64,000 bases of DNA, from positions 1 through 64,000 of the forward strand of contig NZ_JAMBNP010000010.1 of NCBI RefSeq assembly GCF_023715145.1. Reading direction: 5' to 3'. The translations under genes and the position numbers were made by a program. Positions 51,785 through 60,394 of this stretch are shown in pieces; positions within the stretch are counted from its first letter, which is position 1; each line of letters opens with the position of its first letter. The stretch comes from Paenibacillus glycanilyticus. Its GTDB lineage: Bacteria > Bacillota > Bacilli > Paenibacillales > Paenibacillaceae. A model generated the notes under the pieces. The model searched no databases and was not told the origin of the DNA. It worked only from the letters and a program-made list of their open reading frames with translations.

Positions 51785-52020
51785 CGAAGGAGGTGCTCTT
51801 TTTTGCTATGAGTCAAGTGGACGCCGGGGAACCGGTGGATAAACGTCTTGATGATCCTGGAATTTGCCTTGGTCTTCGACTGCATCCACCCCAGTGGAAC
51901 GGGAGGGGCGTTAGGCAGGTCAATGTCCAGGATTTTATAGGTCGGATAGCTCTGATAATTTCCGTAGTTGAACGAATAGCTCAGGCCAAGCGTAATCGCA
52001 AGCTCCTCGTCCAGCGCCTG
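51785..52020 (-). pseudogene. Possible minus-strand gene debris
   Basis: The minus strand reads in one frame LRQALDEELAITLGLSYSFN, then NYGNYQSYPTYKILDIDLP. The 'N-Y/F-x-x-Y-x-x-Y-x-I' spacing is reminiscent of molybdopterin dehydrogenase C-termini, but this is a weak memory-based match. There is no start codon or Shine-Dalgarno site, and the frame runs into the truncated SDR. It may be the stub of a deleted gene. Confidence 0.25.
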
Positions 52021-52026
52021 GCGTAG

Positions 52027-52383
52027 GGCTCGATCATTAACGCTTCGTCGATTGCGGGTCTTGGCGGTTCGCCAAGCCATGTGCTGTATGGCGCGAGCAA
52101 AGGCGCCGTGCGCACCATGACGAAGGATATCGCAATGGAATTCGCAACGCAGGGCGTACGGGTCAATTCGATTCATCCGGGGTACATTAATACGGCTATG
52201 GTTGATTATGCAGCGGCAACAACAAAGCGCGACAAAGCCGAGCTTGGAGAAGCGGTGTCGCCGATGGGCCGGGTAGGTACGGTAGATGAGGTGTCCAATC
52301 TGGTTCTGTTCCTGGCATCGGATGAGTCTTCCTATATTACCGGTGCGGAAATGGTGATTAACGGCGGAGCAATGGCTCGATAA
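52027..52383 (+). pseudogene. Truncated short-chain dehydrogenase/reductase (C-terminal half)
   Basis: In frame after a TAG at 52024, the text reads GSIINASSIAGLGG, then YGASKGAVRTMTKDIAMEFA (the Y-x3-K motif), VNSIHPGYINTAMV and the usual ending ITGAEMVINGGAMA. The N-terminal half with the NAD(P)-binding TGxxxGIG motif is missing, so about 118 of some 250 residues remain. A full paralogue follows at 52421. The break coincides with debris on the opposite strand. Confidence 0.85.
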
Positions 52384-52420
52384 GGAATGATCTATATTCT
52401 TGCAAAAGGTGGCTGGTAAC

Positions 52421-53164
52421 ATGCGTTTCCAAGATAAGGTTGCAATTATAACCGGCGGGGCGAGCGGTATTGGCGAAGCAACGGTACGTCAATTCGCTGC
52501 CGAAGGCGCGAAGGTTGTCATTGCGGATTTTTCGGACCGCGGGGCTGCGGTATCCGAAGAGCTAAACAAGCAGGGTCATGATACGTTCTTCGTAAAAACA
52601 AACGTAGCAGAAGAAGCCGGCGTGAAAGCCATGGTAGCCGCAACGGTGAAAAAATACGGCCAGCTGGATATTCTGTTCGCGAATGCCGGAATTGGCGGTC
52701 AAGGCGTTACGCATGAGCTGGCAGTGAAGGATTGGCAGCGCATGATCGACATTAATCTGACGGGCGTATTCCTCTGCAATAAGTATGTCATTGATCAAAT
52801 GCTGAAGCAGGGCACTGGCGGAGCGATCGTGAACTGCGGATCGATTCACAGCCATGTCGCCCGCAACACGATCCCGGCCTACTCGGCGGCAAAAGGCGGA
52901 GTGAAGCTGCTTACGCAAAGCACGGCGATTGCTTATGCGCAGCAGAACATTCGCGTGAATGCGATTTGCCCGGGCTATATTGATACTCCTCTTATTCAAG
53001 GCAGCAGCGAAGAAGCGCGTAAGTATCTCATCAATCTGCATCCGATGGGCCGACTCGGCAAGCCGGAGGAGATTGCGAAATCCGTCCTCTTCCTTGCCAG
53101 CGAAGACGCTTCTTTCATTACAGGTACAACGCTGAGCGTTGACGGCGGTTATACGGCGCAATAA
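52421..53164 (+). CDS. Short-chain dehydrogenase/reductase (SDR)
   Basis: A 247-residue cytoplasmic oxidoreductase of the classical SDR group. TGGASGIG (cofactor), NAGIG, catalytic Ser (NCGSIHS), Tyr-x3-Lys (AYSAAKGG) and CPGYIDTPL are all present. It ends ITGTTLSVDGGYTAQ. ATG 52421 with AAAGGTGG is preferred to an in-frame TTG at 52400. The substrate is unknown; the adjacent truncated SDR suggests that a duplicated pair once existed. Confidence 0.92.
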   Translation: MRFQDKVAIITGGASGIGEATVRQFAAEGAKVVIADFSDRGAAVSEELNKQGHDTFFVKTNVAEEAGVKAMVAATVKKYGQLDILFANAGIGGQGVTHELAVKDWQRMIDINLTGVFLCNKYVIDQMLKQGTGGAIVNCGSIHSHVARNTIPAYSAAKGGVKLLTQSTAIAYAQQNIRVNAICPGYIDTPLIQGSSEEARKYLINLHPMGRLGKPEEIAKSVLFLASEDASFITGTTLSVDGGYTAQ

Positions 53165-53240
53165 CGACGTTTTTTTGAATCTGCTCCCCGGGATGGTACA
53201 ATAGTCCAATAACGAAAATCCGAGGAGTTGTCAAAAACGT

Positions 53241-53519
53241 ATGAGCGAATTAAACGAAAAAGAATTAGTAAACTATCTGGCCGAGAAAACGAAGGTGCCG
53301 GCGGCAACCGTCAGCCTGGTGCTGAAGCATGAGCAGGCTTTTATCGAGAAGGCGCAAAGCTCGGCAAAAGGCCAAGTTATCGATATCGACAGCGATGAGC
53401 TGGTTGATTACGTTCTGAAGCAGCGTGATGTGAAGCTGGATGAAGTTACCGTCGAGAGCATTCTTGATCTGGAGATGGATTATCTCGTCGAGCACGGCTT
53501 CGCGGAACACGAAGACTAA
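53241..53519 (+). CDS. Small conserved hypothetical protein
   Basis: A 92-residue acidic, probably all-helical protein (ELVNYLAEKTKVPAATVSLV, then DELVDYVLKQRDVKLDEVTV). The first 35 residues resemble a small helix-turn-helix or DNA-binding-like fold, but this is uncertain. A weak SigA-like promoter (TTGAAT at 53175, TACAAT at 53197, 16-bp spacer) and GAGGAG-type Shine-Dalgarno site (CGAGGAG, 53221-53227) precede ATG 53241. I have seen similar Paenibacillus hypotheticals but know no role. Confidence 0.75.
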   Translation: MSELNEKELVNYLAEKTKVPAATVSLVLKHEQAFIEKAQSSAKGQVIDIDSDELVDYVLKQRDVKLDEVTVESILDLEMDYLVEHGFAEHED

Positions 53520-53530
53520 ATGCAAGAGAA

Positions 53531-53561
53531 GAAAGCCATCCGCAGGAAGCGGATGGCTTTC
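53531..53561. terminator. Terminator between convergent units
   Basis: GAAAGCCATCCGC (53531-53543) pairs perfectly with GCGGATGGCTTTC (53549-53561), followed by TTTATTT. It closes the 53241-53519 gene and lies at the end of the YibE/F remnant. Confidence 0.9.
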
Positions 53562-53566
53562 TTTAT

Positions 53567-54258
53567 TTACATGGCGGTTTGTTCCTTCTCCATGCCGGAA
53601 GGGGCTTGTACCTTTTCCTCCGCTTTGGACTCGGCAGCTCTGCGGGCCAGCATCCGGTCGTAATACGGCATCAGCCTTGAGGAGACAAACGCCACGATGG
53701 GGGCGGTCAGAATAACGCCGATACTGCCGGTCATGCCTTGCAGCACCTCGATGGTTACCAGATTCATATTCACGAGCTGGTCATAGGGCACTTTATAGGC
53801 ATAGAGGACAAGAAGTGACATCAGGGAGGAGCCGGTGAAGGCCAGGATCAGCGTTGTCGCCATTGTTCCCATCCTGTCGCGGCCAACGTTCATCCCGGCC
53901 ATGAATAAAGCGCGCGGCCCAAGCTCCCGGTTCGCCGTATACACCTCATGAACAGCAGAGGCGATCGAGATGCCAACGTCCATAATGACGCCAAGCTTGG
54001 CGATCAATACCCCGGCGAACAAGATACCTTGGACATGCAGTCCGTATTGTCGGCAACTAGAAGGAGGGTCTCGGAATCATTCGTATTAAAGCCCGATATA
54101 TGCAGAAGCTCTCCGGCCAAGACGGCCACGCCGCCGGCCAGGATGACGCCGATCATGATGCCGATGATCGCGGACAATGATTTGGAGCTCCATCCATCGA
54201 GCAAGAGCAGGGTGATGATAACGGTTGTAGCGACGACGATGATCGCAGCGAGCATGGG
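53567..54258 (-). pseudogene. YibE/F-family membrane protein, truncated and frameshifted
   Basis: Two minus-strand frames together match YibE/F: WSSKSLSAIIGIMIGVILAG, then VLAGELLHISGFNTNDSETL in one frame, and FAGVLIAKLGVIMDVGISIA, then HEVYTANRELGPRALFMAGM, then MATTLILAFTGSSLMSLLVL in the other. The switch needs one extra base near 54037-54045 (around AATAC-GGACTGC). The N-terminal half, about 100-150 residues in intact members, is missing and replaced at 54295-54373 by two tandem hairpins. The product is non-functional unless frameshifting occurs. Confidence 0.82.
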
Positions 54259-54294
54259 AAATCCACGGTTTCTTTGTCGTTGCAGAGGTTTCTG

Positions 54295-54373
54295 ACGCAA
54301 CCAATCCGGACTGAGTCGGAGTGGTTGTCGTTAGAACGCAACCAACCCGGTGTAAGTCGGATTGGTTGTCGTT
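54295..54373. repeat. Two tandem hairpin units of 38 bp
   Basis: Copies at 54295-54332 and 54336-54373 (41-bp period) each form an imperfect stem: ACGCAACCAATCCG opposite CGGAGTGGTTGTCGT, and ACGCAACCAACCCG opposite CGGATTGGTTGTCGT. They lie at the broken 5' end of the YibE/F remnant. The copies differ at the loop and at a few stem positions. Confidence 0.8.
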
Positions 54374-54399
54374 AAATGCTTTGCCCCGACATAACAACA

Positions 54400-54428
54400 A
54401 ACAAGCCGAGCTATGCTCAGGCTTGTTT
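54400..54428 (-). terminator. Terminator of the 54460-55575 gene
   Basis: AACAAGCCGAGC (54400-54411) pairs with GCTCAGGCTTGTTT (54415-54428) with one bulge. On the minus strand TTTGTTGTT follows. Confidence 0.6.
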
Positions 54429-54459
54429 GCGTTCCTGGATCTCCATGGTGTGCTTGCGT

Positions 54460-55575
54460 CTATCCTTTAATCGTGACCGAGTTGTCGGCCGTATTATTCT
54501 TCATCTCAAGGTGAAGAATCTTGCTGAAGAATTCATCCGGCACATACAGGGACCCTTCGATAAACTTAGGCGCGGCGAACAGCTGGAGCGGAGCCATTTT
54601 GTTAATGGTGTAGCTGTTTTTGCCTACGGCAACCGATGTCCATTGAGCATCGCGGGAGATTTCCGCGCTTTGCGTCTTGTTGCTCCATTTTACCTTGTAG
54701 CCTAGTGCTTCTGCAGCTTTGCGAAGCGGAACGAAATGCGCACCGTTCGGGCCGCTGGCCAGATCTTTGGTGGACAAGGTGTAGGATGGACCAACCGAGG
54801 TCGTCTCGTCAACCGGAATGTTGATGATGCCGCCGGCATAAGGCGCAATCTCGTATTGCTGGAAGACCAGATTAACGATGCCTTTGCTGTCTACGAAGTA
54901 AGCGTGATCCGCGTCTATTTTGAACGTCGTGATAGCATCCCAGAAGAAGTTATCCGGTTTTTTGCTGATTGTGTAACGCACCGCGCTGTTTGCGGCCGCA
55001 AAACCGCCTTCGCCAAGCGCTTGCTCAAGGGTCAGGTCGGCAGCTTGCTGACCGTTTACGATATTGTAGCCTTCCACAGCAGTGCCGCCATGTGCACCGC
55101 CAGTGAATTCATAGGTGGATACCGTGAACGAGACAATGCCTTTGGCGGCTGTGCTGCCATCGGATTTGAGCTCATAGGATACGTTCAAGTCATAAGGACG
55201 GAACGGATAGTCGCTTTCTTCCGCGGACTTTTTGTCCTCGGCCGCCAGAGCTTTCAGACGGTCGACCTCCTTGGTCGCTTTTTCCTCGATGCTGGCATTT
55301 AATTTATCTTGATAAGAAACGTCAAGCAAACCGCTGATCACAGGAACGGAGATCTTTACGGTGAGCAAATCGGATGTTTCCTCAATGACCTTCGCGGTCA
55401 CTTTTACGGCTTGCGTATCTGGAAGCACGGCATTGATGGGCACGGCTGTAATAGGCTCGGAGGTTACGACAATGGGTACGGCAGTAGTTTCCTGTGCCAT
55501 CGCAAGCGCTGGAGTGAATGTGAGCAGGCAGGAGCCGGCTACGGCGATTGTAAGCATTTTGAATGGTTTTTTCAT
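54460..55575 (-). CDS. Secreted protein with DUF4163/DUF3298-like domain and stalk domain
   Basis: A 371-residue exported protein with a signal peptide cut near AMAQE (about residue 27). Residues 60-250 look like the DUF4163-DUF3298 pair of PdaC/RsiV-type proteins (LDVSYQDKLNASIEEKATKE, STYEFTGGAHGGTAVEGYNI). Residues 265-371 form a copper amine oxidase N-terminal-like (stalk) domain (AHFVPLRKAAEALGYKVKW, ending NNTADNSVTIKG). Such proteins sit in the wall or act as sensors; the role here is not known. AGGAGG lies eight bases before the ATG. Confidence 0.82.
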   Translation of the reverse strand: MKKPFKMLTIAVAGSCLLTFTPALAMAQETTAVPIVVTSEPITAVPINAVLPDTQAVKVTAKVIEETSDLLTVKISVPVISGLLDVSYQDKLNASIEEKATKEVDRLKALAAEDKKSAEESDYPFRPYDLNVSYELKSDGSTAAKGIVSFTVSTYEFTGGAHGGTAVEGYNIVNGQQAADLTLEQALGEGGFAAANSAVRYTISKKPDNFFWDAITTFKIDADHAYFVDSKGIVNLVFQQYEIAPYAGGIINIPVDETTSVGPSYTLSTKDLASGPNGAHFVPLRKAAEALGYKVKWSNKTQSAEISRDAQWTSVAVGKNSYTINKMAPLQLFAAPKFIEGSLYVPDEFFSKILHLEMKNNTADNSVTIKG

Positions 55576-55663
55576 GGTGGATAGCCTCCTAAAGTGTGTT
55601 CGGTGAATGAAGACACCAAGTAGACGATTGTATTTTACAAAAAGTTTGAGAGCTAAAATATTT

Positions 55664-56062
55664 TTATTTCAGCTCGCTGCGGATCCCTCCGCCAAAGGCA
55701 ATCCGATAGCCATCGGCATCCTTAATCGTGAACTCATTCCAATGCTCGGAATAGTGAGGGCCATTAACAATCTCTACCCGGTTAGCGCGGCATTCTTCAA
55801 CCAGCAGGTCTACGGCATCCGTGTAGGCAAAAGCATCAAAGTATAGTCCGCCCTGCGCAGCCGAGCTTGGACGCACATCCTCCTTGTTCGCGGCCGGATG
55901 CAGGATGAAGGTGATCATTCCCCTGGATACATGGACATGCCCGCCAATCTCTTCATATGTAAATCCGAGATTTTTATAGAACGCAGAGGCCTCTTGTATA
56001 TCTTTAACCAGCAAAACGATAGATGAACCCGTAATCTTTGCACCTACTGTTGATTGACTCAT
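55664..56062 (-). CDS. VOC-family (glyoxalase-like) protein
   Basis: A 132-residue protein with a single VOC fold: SSIVLLVKDIQEASAFYKNLGF, here given only in part, then HVSRGMITFILHP, and EFTIKDADGYRIAFGGG (the metal-site Glu is in EFTIKD). VOC proteins act as isomerases, dioxygenases or resistance proteins; the substrate is unknown. ATG 56062 is preceded by GGAGGGG; an upstream in-frame extension lacks a Shine-Dalgarno site. Confidence 0.88.
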   Translation of the reverse strand: MSQSTVGAKITGSSIVLLVKDIQEASAFYKNLGFTYEEIGGHVHVSRGMITFILHPAANKEDVRPSSAAQGGLYFDAFAYTDAVDLLVEECRANRVEIVNGPHYSEHWNEFTIKDADGYRIAFGGGIRSELK

Positions 56063-56578
56063 ATGAACCCCTCCGCTTAATTGGAATAAATAACCATTAT
56101 TAAACTTGATCATACAATGGGGAATTAGCAAAGGCAATACGGAATATGGACTAACAGTGGCGAATCTAGCGGGGTTATGCATGTAGTTAAGCAGGCATTG
56201 TTGAGAGGTATAAGCACGGCTAGTGCTTGGTTAGGGCATGCTCCGTGAGGCGGTGATAAGCGCGAGGACATTGGGGCCGGAGCAACTTGAAGGAGCTGAA
56301 TGTAAGGCGGATTGGAGCAAAGAAGATGGAATACGAGCTACGTTGTACGATGTGCAATATAATGGCCCAATTTAGCCCCAAAGTATGAGTTACGTTGTAC
56401 GTTATGCATTATAAATGGCTAAAATCGCCTGAAAAGAGATCAAAATGGCAAATATCCTGCATTCCATACAACATATCTACAAAGGCAGCGCCAATATCGG
56501 GAAATATACTGTAAAACATACAGTCAGTTGAGTAGCTGGGAAGGGAGAGTTATCAAAAGGATGGCTTTTCCGCCAAAG
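56063..56578. other. Intergenic region holding repeat copy D
   Basis: A 516-bp gap between two minus-strand genes. The first 250 bases show no gene and no clear hairpin. The right half is occupied by the diverged copy D of the fixed-geometry element. No terminator of the acyltransferase gene could be identified. Confidence 0.6.
56338..56527. repeat. Fixed-geometry inverted repeat element, diverged copy D
   Basis: Forward units TACGTTGTAC at 56339-56348 and 56391-56400 (52 bp apart), inverted unit ATACAACATA at 56466-56475 (84 bp from forward 2) and a decayed inverted unit ATACAGTCAG at 56518-56527 (52 bp further). The inner ACTG patch lies 16 bases before the unit end exactly as in copy B. 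The core reads TTGTAC in place of TTGGAT, so D is a different sequence type with the same geometry. Confidence 0.75.
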
Positions 56579-57742
56579 CTAGCCCCGCACAACGCTTCTT
56601 GCCTGCTTTCGAGGCAGCTCCCCAAACAACAGCGACGCTCCCGGCAGATAGCGAGCGGCCGCCGCAACAATCAGCCAGGTGCCGCCTAGCGCCAAGCCGA
56701 AGCCAACGGCATACCACGCATGATAATGCCAGGAAACCCCGCCTTCGGCCGGGAACTTCCGGTAGAAATACAAGAGCAGCGGATGCAGCAGATAGATGCC
56801 AAACGATAACGCGGCAATCGAGTCCAAGGCGCGCAGCCCTTTTCCGGGCAGCAGTCTGTAGAGGAAAGGCGCGATAAGCAGCAGCATCAACGAGCTTGTG
56901 ACCGAGTAGAGCATCTTCAGCACATTAAGCATTAGCGGCGAGTACACCGCGCCATTCATCCGGCTGTCGTAGAGGATAACCAGCATCGCGGTCAGACAGC
57001 AGAGCCAGGCGGCAAGCCCAGTCAGCCAGCCGGCGATTCGCCTTGGAGCCGCATGCTCCCTCGAGATATGAAGCCATCCGCGAAGCCGCGGATAATAAAT
57101 GCCAAGTACGGCGCCAAGCATATACGGAGTGGCATAGGAAGGGGCCCAGCTCATCAGATTGGTGATATGCAGCGCTTCCTCGTTCCAGATAAAGAAGCCA
57201 AGCTGGACTACGAGAGCAGCCGGCACTGCCCACTTGATCAGACCGGAGAAGCGCCGGAAGAGCAGCAGCAGCACCGGGAACAGAACATACATCTGCGCCA
57301 TGATAAACACATAATAAAGATGCGTATAAGCCTTGCCGGTGGCGAGCTTGATCAGGAAGCTGCGGAACGTCTCCTCGGCCGGCATAGTTGGCGTGTAGGC
57401 ATTGTAATACAGGATAAAATAGATGACTGAAAAGAAGACATAGGGAATAATGACGAACGTCATTCTTTTTCGGTAAAAGCTGCTAATTAAAGCGCCGTTG
57501 ATCGGGCGGGTACAGTAGCTGTAGAACAGCACAAAGCCGCTCAGGAAGACAAAGGCCGGCGTTGCGAATGCCATGGATACGTTCAAGAAATGATAAACGG
57601 GATACAGGCTTGAATCCTTCATCTGAAGCGTAGCGAAGGAAGTCGCATGAATCATAATAACCGCAATAATCAAAAGCGCGCGGACAAGCTGAATTTCCGG
57701 CAGTCTGCTTCTAGCAGCAGCCGCCCATTTCGTATTTTTCAC
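56579..57742 (-). CDS. Membrane acyltransferase, acyltransferase 3 family
   Basis: A 387-residue protein with about ten membrane segments. The start (IQLVRALLIIAVIMIHATSF) carries the conserved R-x-x-x-x-x-x-V-x-x-x-H region of the family; the His is in IHAT. The large loops are short and there is no SGNH domain, as in OafA-like or wall/polysaccharide O-acetyltransferases. The acceptor is unknown. The gene stands alone and diverges from the GH3 gene. Confidence 0.88.
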   Translation of the reverse strand: MKNTKWAAAARSRLPEIQLVRALLIIAVIMIHATSFATLQMKDSSLYPVYHFLNVSMAFATPAFVFLSGFVLFYSYCTRPINGALISSFYRKRMTFVIIPYVFFSVIYFILYYNAYTPTMPAEETFRSFLIKLATGKAYTHLYYVFIMAQMYVLFPVLLLLFRRFSGLIKWAVPAALVVQLGFFIWNEEALHITNLMSWAPSYATPYMLGAVLGIYYPRLRGWLHISREHAAPRRIAGWLTGLAAWLCCLTAMLVILYDSRMNGAVYSPLMLNVLKMLYSVTSSLMLLLIAPFLYRLLPGKGLRALDSIAALSFGIYLLHPLLLYFYRKFPAEGGVSWHYHAWYAVGFGLALGGTWLIVAAAARYLPGASLLFGELPRKQARSVVRG

Positions 57743-57925
57743 AGGTGAACTCCAATCTAAGCTGTAACAAGGACATTATCAAAGGGTAGCCGCAAGAGCA
57801 CCACCTTGTCAACAATTATTGCATATAGCCAGATCGTTGATGTTTTCGGCAACAATCGATATGTTGCTTTCAATCTGCAATCGATATAATTAGAGATAGA
57901 AATCACCTATTGGAGGGTTTATGAA

Positions 57926-60079
57926 GTGACCAATATGAATACCTTGCTTGAACAAATGACGCTGGAAGAAAAGATTTTTCAGTTGATGCAGCTAACTCCC
58001 AATTTCCTGAGCGAAGATGATGCGAATCTGACCGGTCCGCTTGCCTGGATGGGCGTAACGGAGAACATGGTCAACAATGCGGGCTCCGTGCTGAGCGCGG
58101 TTGGCGCGAAGGAAACGATGGCTTTACAGAAAAAATATATGGAGAACAGCCGCCTCGGAATTCCTCTTCTGTTCATGGCGGATATTATCCACGGCTACCG
58201 GACGATCTTCCCGGTAACGCTGGCAATCGGCAGCACATGGGATCTGGAGCTGGCCGAGAAGAGCGCGGCGATCGCGGCAAAAGAATCGGCCGTAACGGGT
58301 ATTCATGTCACCTTTGCGCCGATGGTGGACCTTGTCCGCGACCCGCGCTGGGGCCGCGTGATGGAGTCGACGGGCGAGGATCCATACCTGAACAGCGAGT
58401 ATGCCCGCGCATTCGTCCGGGGCTTCCAAGGGGAGGACCTGGCCGGCGATTTGGACCGGGTTGCGGCTTGCGTGAAGCACTTTGCGGCCTACGGGGCAGC
58501 CGAGGGCGGACGTGATTACAATACGGTGAATATGTCCGAAAGACAGCTTCGCGAGTCTTATCTTCCTGCCTACAAGGCTGCGCTGGATGAAGGCTGCGAG
58601 ATGGTCATGACGGCTTTTAACACCGTGGATGGCATTCCCGCGACGGGCAACAAGTGGCTCATGCGCAATCTGCTTCGGGATGAGTGGGGCTTTGACGGCA
58701 TGCTGATCTCCGACTGGGGCGCGGTAGGCGAGATGATTCCTCACGGCGTTGCGGCGGACGGAGCGGAAGCGGCGCAAAAGGCGATAGAAGCCGGCGTCGA
58801 TATGGAAATGATGACGTCTCACTATGCCAATCATCTCAAGGAGCTCGTTGAAGCGGGCAAAGTAGACGTTAAGCTCATTGACGAGTCCGTTCTCCGCATC
58901 TTGAAGCTGAAGGAGAAGCTGGGACTCTTCGAGAATCCTTACCGCGCTGCAAGCGAGGAGCGCGAGAAGGAAGTGCTGTTGTCGGGCGAGCATCGTGCTG
59001 CTGCACGCGAGGTTGCCGCGAAATCATTCGTCCTGCTGAAAAACGAACAGGCGCTTCCGCTTCGGAGCGGACAAAAGCTTGCGCTGATTGGACCCTTCGC
59101 GGAGAGCGGAGATATCCTGGGACCTTGGTCGATCTGGGGCAAGCAGGAGGAAGCGGTACAGCTTCATGCCGGCTTGGCTGCCCGCTTGGGAGCGGATATC
59201 GTCGCCGTGGCAAAAGGCTGCGAGATCGAATCGGCTACGGAGGAGCAGCTGCGGGAAGCCGTCGCTGCCGCATCGGAAGCGGATGTCATCGTGCTGGCGC
59301 TGGGCGAAAGCTCCGAGATGAGCGGGGAAGCGGGAAGCCGCGGCGACATCCGTCTGCCGCAGGCGCAGCTTGACCTTATCGGCAGGCTGAAGCCTCTCGG
59401 CAAGCCGATTGTGGTCGTCTTGTTCAACGGACGTCCGCTTGATCTGCATGGCGTCATCGAGGAAGCGGATGCGCTGCTTGAGGTCTGGTTCCCGGGTACA
59501 GAGGGCGGCAACGCGATTGCGGACGTTCTGTTAGGCGACGTGAATCCGTCCGGTCGTCTGACCATGTCCTTCCCTTATTCGGTTGGACAGGTTCCGGTCT
59601 ACTACAACAATTACAATACCGGGCGTCCGCTTACGCCTCAGAACGCGAGCGAGCGTTATGTTTCGAAGTATCTGGATATGCCAAATACGCCTCTGCTGCC
59701 TTTTGGTTATGGCCTCAGCTACACGACCTTCTCGTACAGCGGGATCAGTCTGTCGACCGACGTGCTGAATGCCGAAGATACGCTTCACGTATCCGTTGAC
59801 GTGACGAACACGGGAACAGCGGCGGGCGAAGAGGTTGTCCAGCTCTACGTACGCGATATGGCCGGCGAGGTTGTTCGTCCGCTGAAGGAGCTCAAGGGCT
59901 TCCGGAAGCTGCTTCTGCAGCCTGGCGAGACGAAGACGGTGACGTTTGCCGTCACCGAAGAGCAGCTTCGTTATTATCATGCCGATCTGCAGCTGAAGAG
60001 CGACGCCGGCGAATTCCAAGTATTTGTCGGGGCCAACAGCCGCGATGCAGAGTCAAAGCCGTTCCGCTTGGTGAAATAA
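57926..60079 (+). CDS. Beta-glucosidase, glycoside hydrolase family 3
   Basis: A 717-residue cytoplasmic enzyme (no signal peptide). The TIM-barrel domain (about 1-330) includes LMFADIIHGYRTIFP-type substrate contacts (FMADIIHGYRTIFPV), KHFAAYGAAEGGRDYN and the nucleophile Asp in GMLISDWGAVGE (about residue 266). The C-terminal alpha/beta sandwich (about 370-570, LALIGPFAES, then the acid/base region around GEAGSRGDIRLP) and a fibronectin-like domain (about 610-700) complete the family layout. It hydrolyses beta-linked oligosaccharides brought in by a transporter. It starts at GTG 57926 with GGAGGG eight bases upstream. Confidence 0.93.
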   Translation: MTNMNTLLEQMTLEEKIFQLMQLTPNFLSEDDANLTGPLAWMGVTENMVNNAGSVLSAVGAKETMALQKKYMENSRLGIPLLFMADIIHGYRTIFPVTLAIGSTWDLELAEKSAAIAAKESAVTGIHVTFAPMVDLVRDPRWGRVMESTGEDPYLNSEYARAFVRGFQGEDLAGDLDRVAACVKHFAAYGAAEGGRDYNTVNMSERQLRESYLPAYKAALDEGCEMVMTAFNTVDGIPATGNKWLMRNLLRDEWGFDGMLISDWGAVGEMIPHGVAADGAEAAQKAIEAGVDMEMMTSHYANHLKELVEAGKVDVKLIDESVLRILKLKEKLGLFENPYRAASEEREKEVLLSGEHRAAAREVAAKSFVLLKNEQALPLRSGQKLALIGPFAESGDILGPWSIWGKQEEAVQLHAGLAARLGADIVAVAKGCEIESATEEQLREAVAAASEADVIVLALGESSEMSGEAGSRGDIRLPQAQLDLIGRLKPLGKPIVVVLFNGRPLDLHGVIEEADALLEVWFPGTEGGNAIADVLLGDVNPSGRLTMSFPYSVGQVPVYYNNYNTGRPLTPQNASERYVSKYLDMPNTPLLPFGYGLSYTTFSYSGISLSTDVLNAEDTLHVSVDVTNTGTAAGEEVVQLYVRDMAGEVVRPLKELKGFRKLLLQPGETKTVTFAVTEEQLRYYHADLQLKSDAGEFQVFVGANSRDAESKPFRLVK

Positions 60080-60092
60080 ATAAATATTCAAG

Positions 60093-60132
60093 AAAAAACA
60101 ACGAACCCGCTACCGCAGGTTCGTTGTTTTTT
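60093..60132 (+). terminator. Terminator of the GH3 gene
   Basis: AAAACAACGAACC (60095-60107) pairs with GGTTCGTTGTTTT (60118-60130), with a T-run after it. Confidence 0.92.
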
Positions 60133-60394
60133 TGCGGGTAAAGCTCTTATAGAAGCATCCCTCATGCAAAATAGCTAATCTACTCCATAATCTAGGAGAT
60201 ATCGGCTAAATACGCTCTAAAAGAAAGCATGGCTGTTCATTGAGGACATTCCGCACGCGATTACCGAATGTATCCGCATTCATGGACGGAAAACGGTCTA
60301 TTCCGCCTTTATTTGCGATTATATCGTGGTTTACAGAAAAGGGGGGAGAGGTCTATTATCAAATCTGCAACTCAACTTCATATGTTCGTATTCG

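Noticed and set aside
53241..53519. Antitoxin-like gene of a toxin-antitoxin pair
   Set aside because: The small acidic protein has no toxin-sized partner next to it.
60180..60245. A fifth copy of the fixed-geometry element
   Set aside because: The stretch has a small CTCC/GGAG stem but none of the TACGTTGGAT or TACGTTGTAC cores and no paired units at 52 bp.
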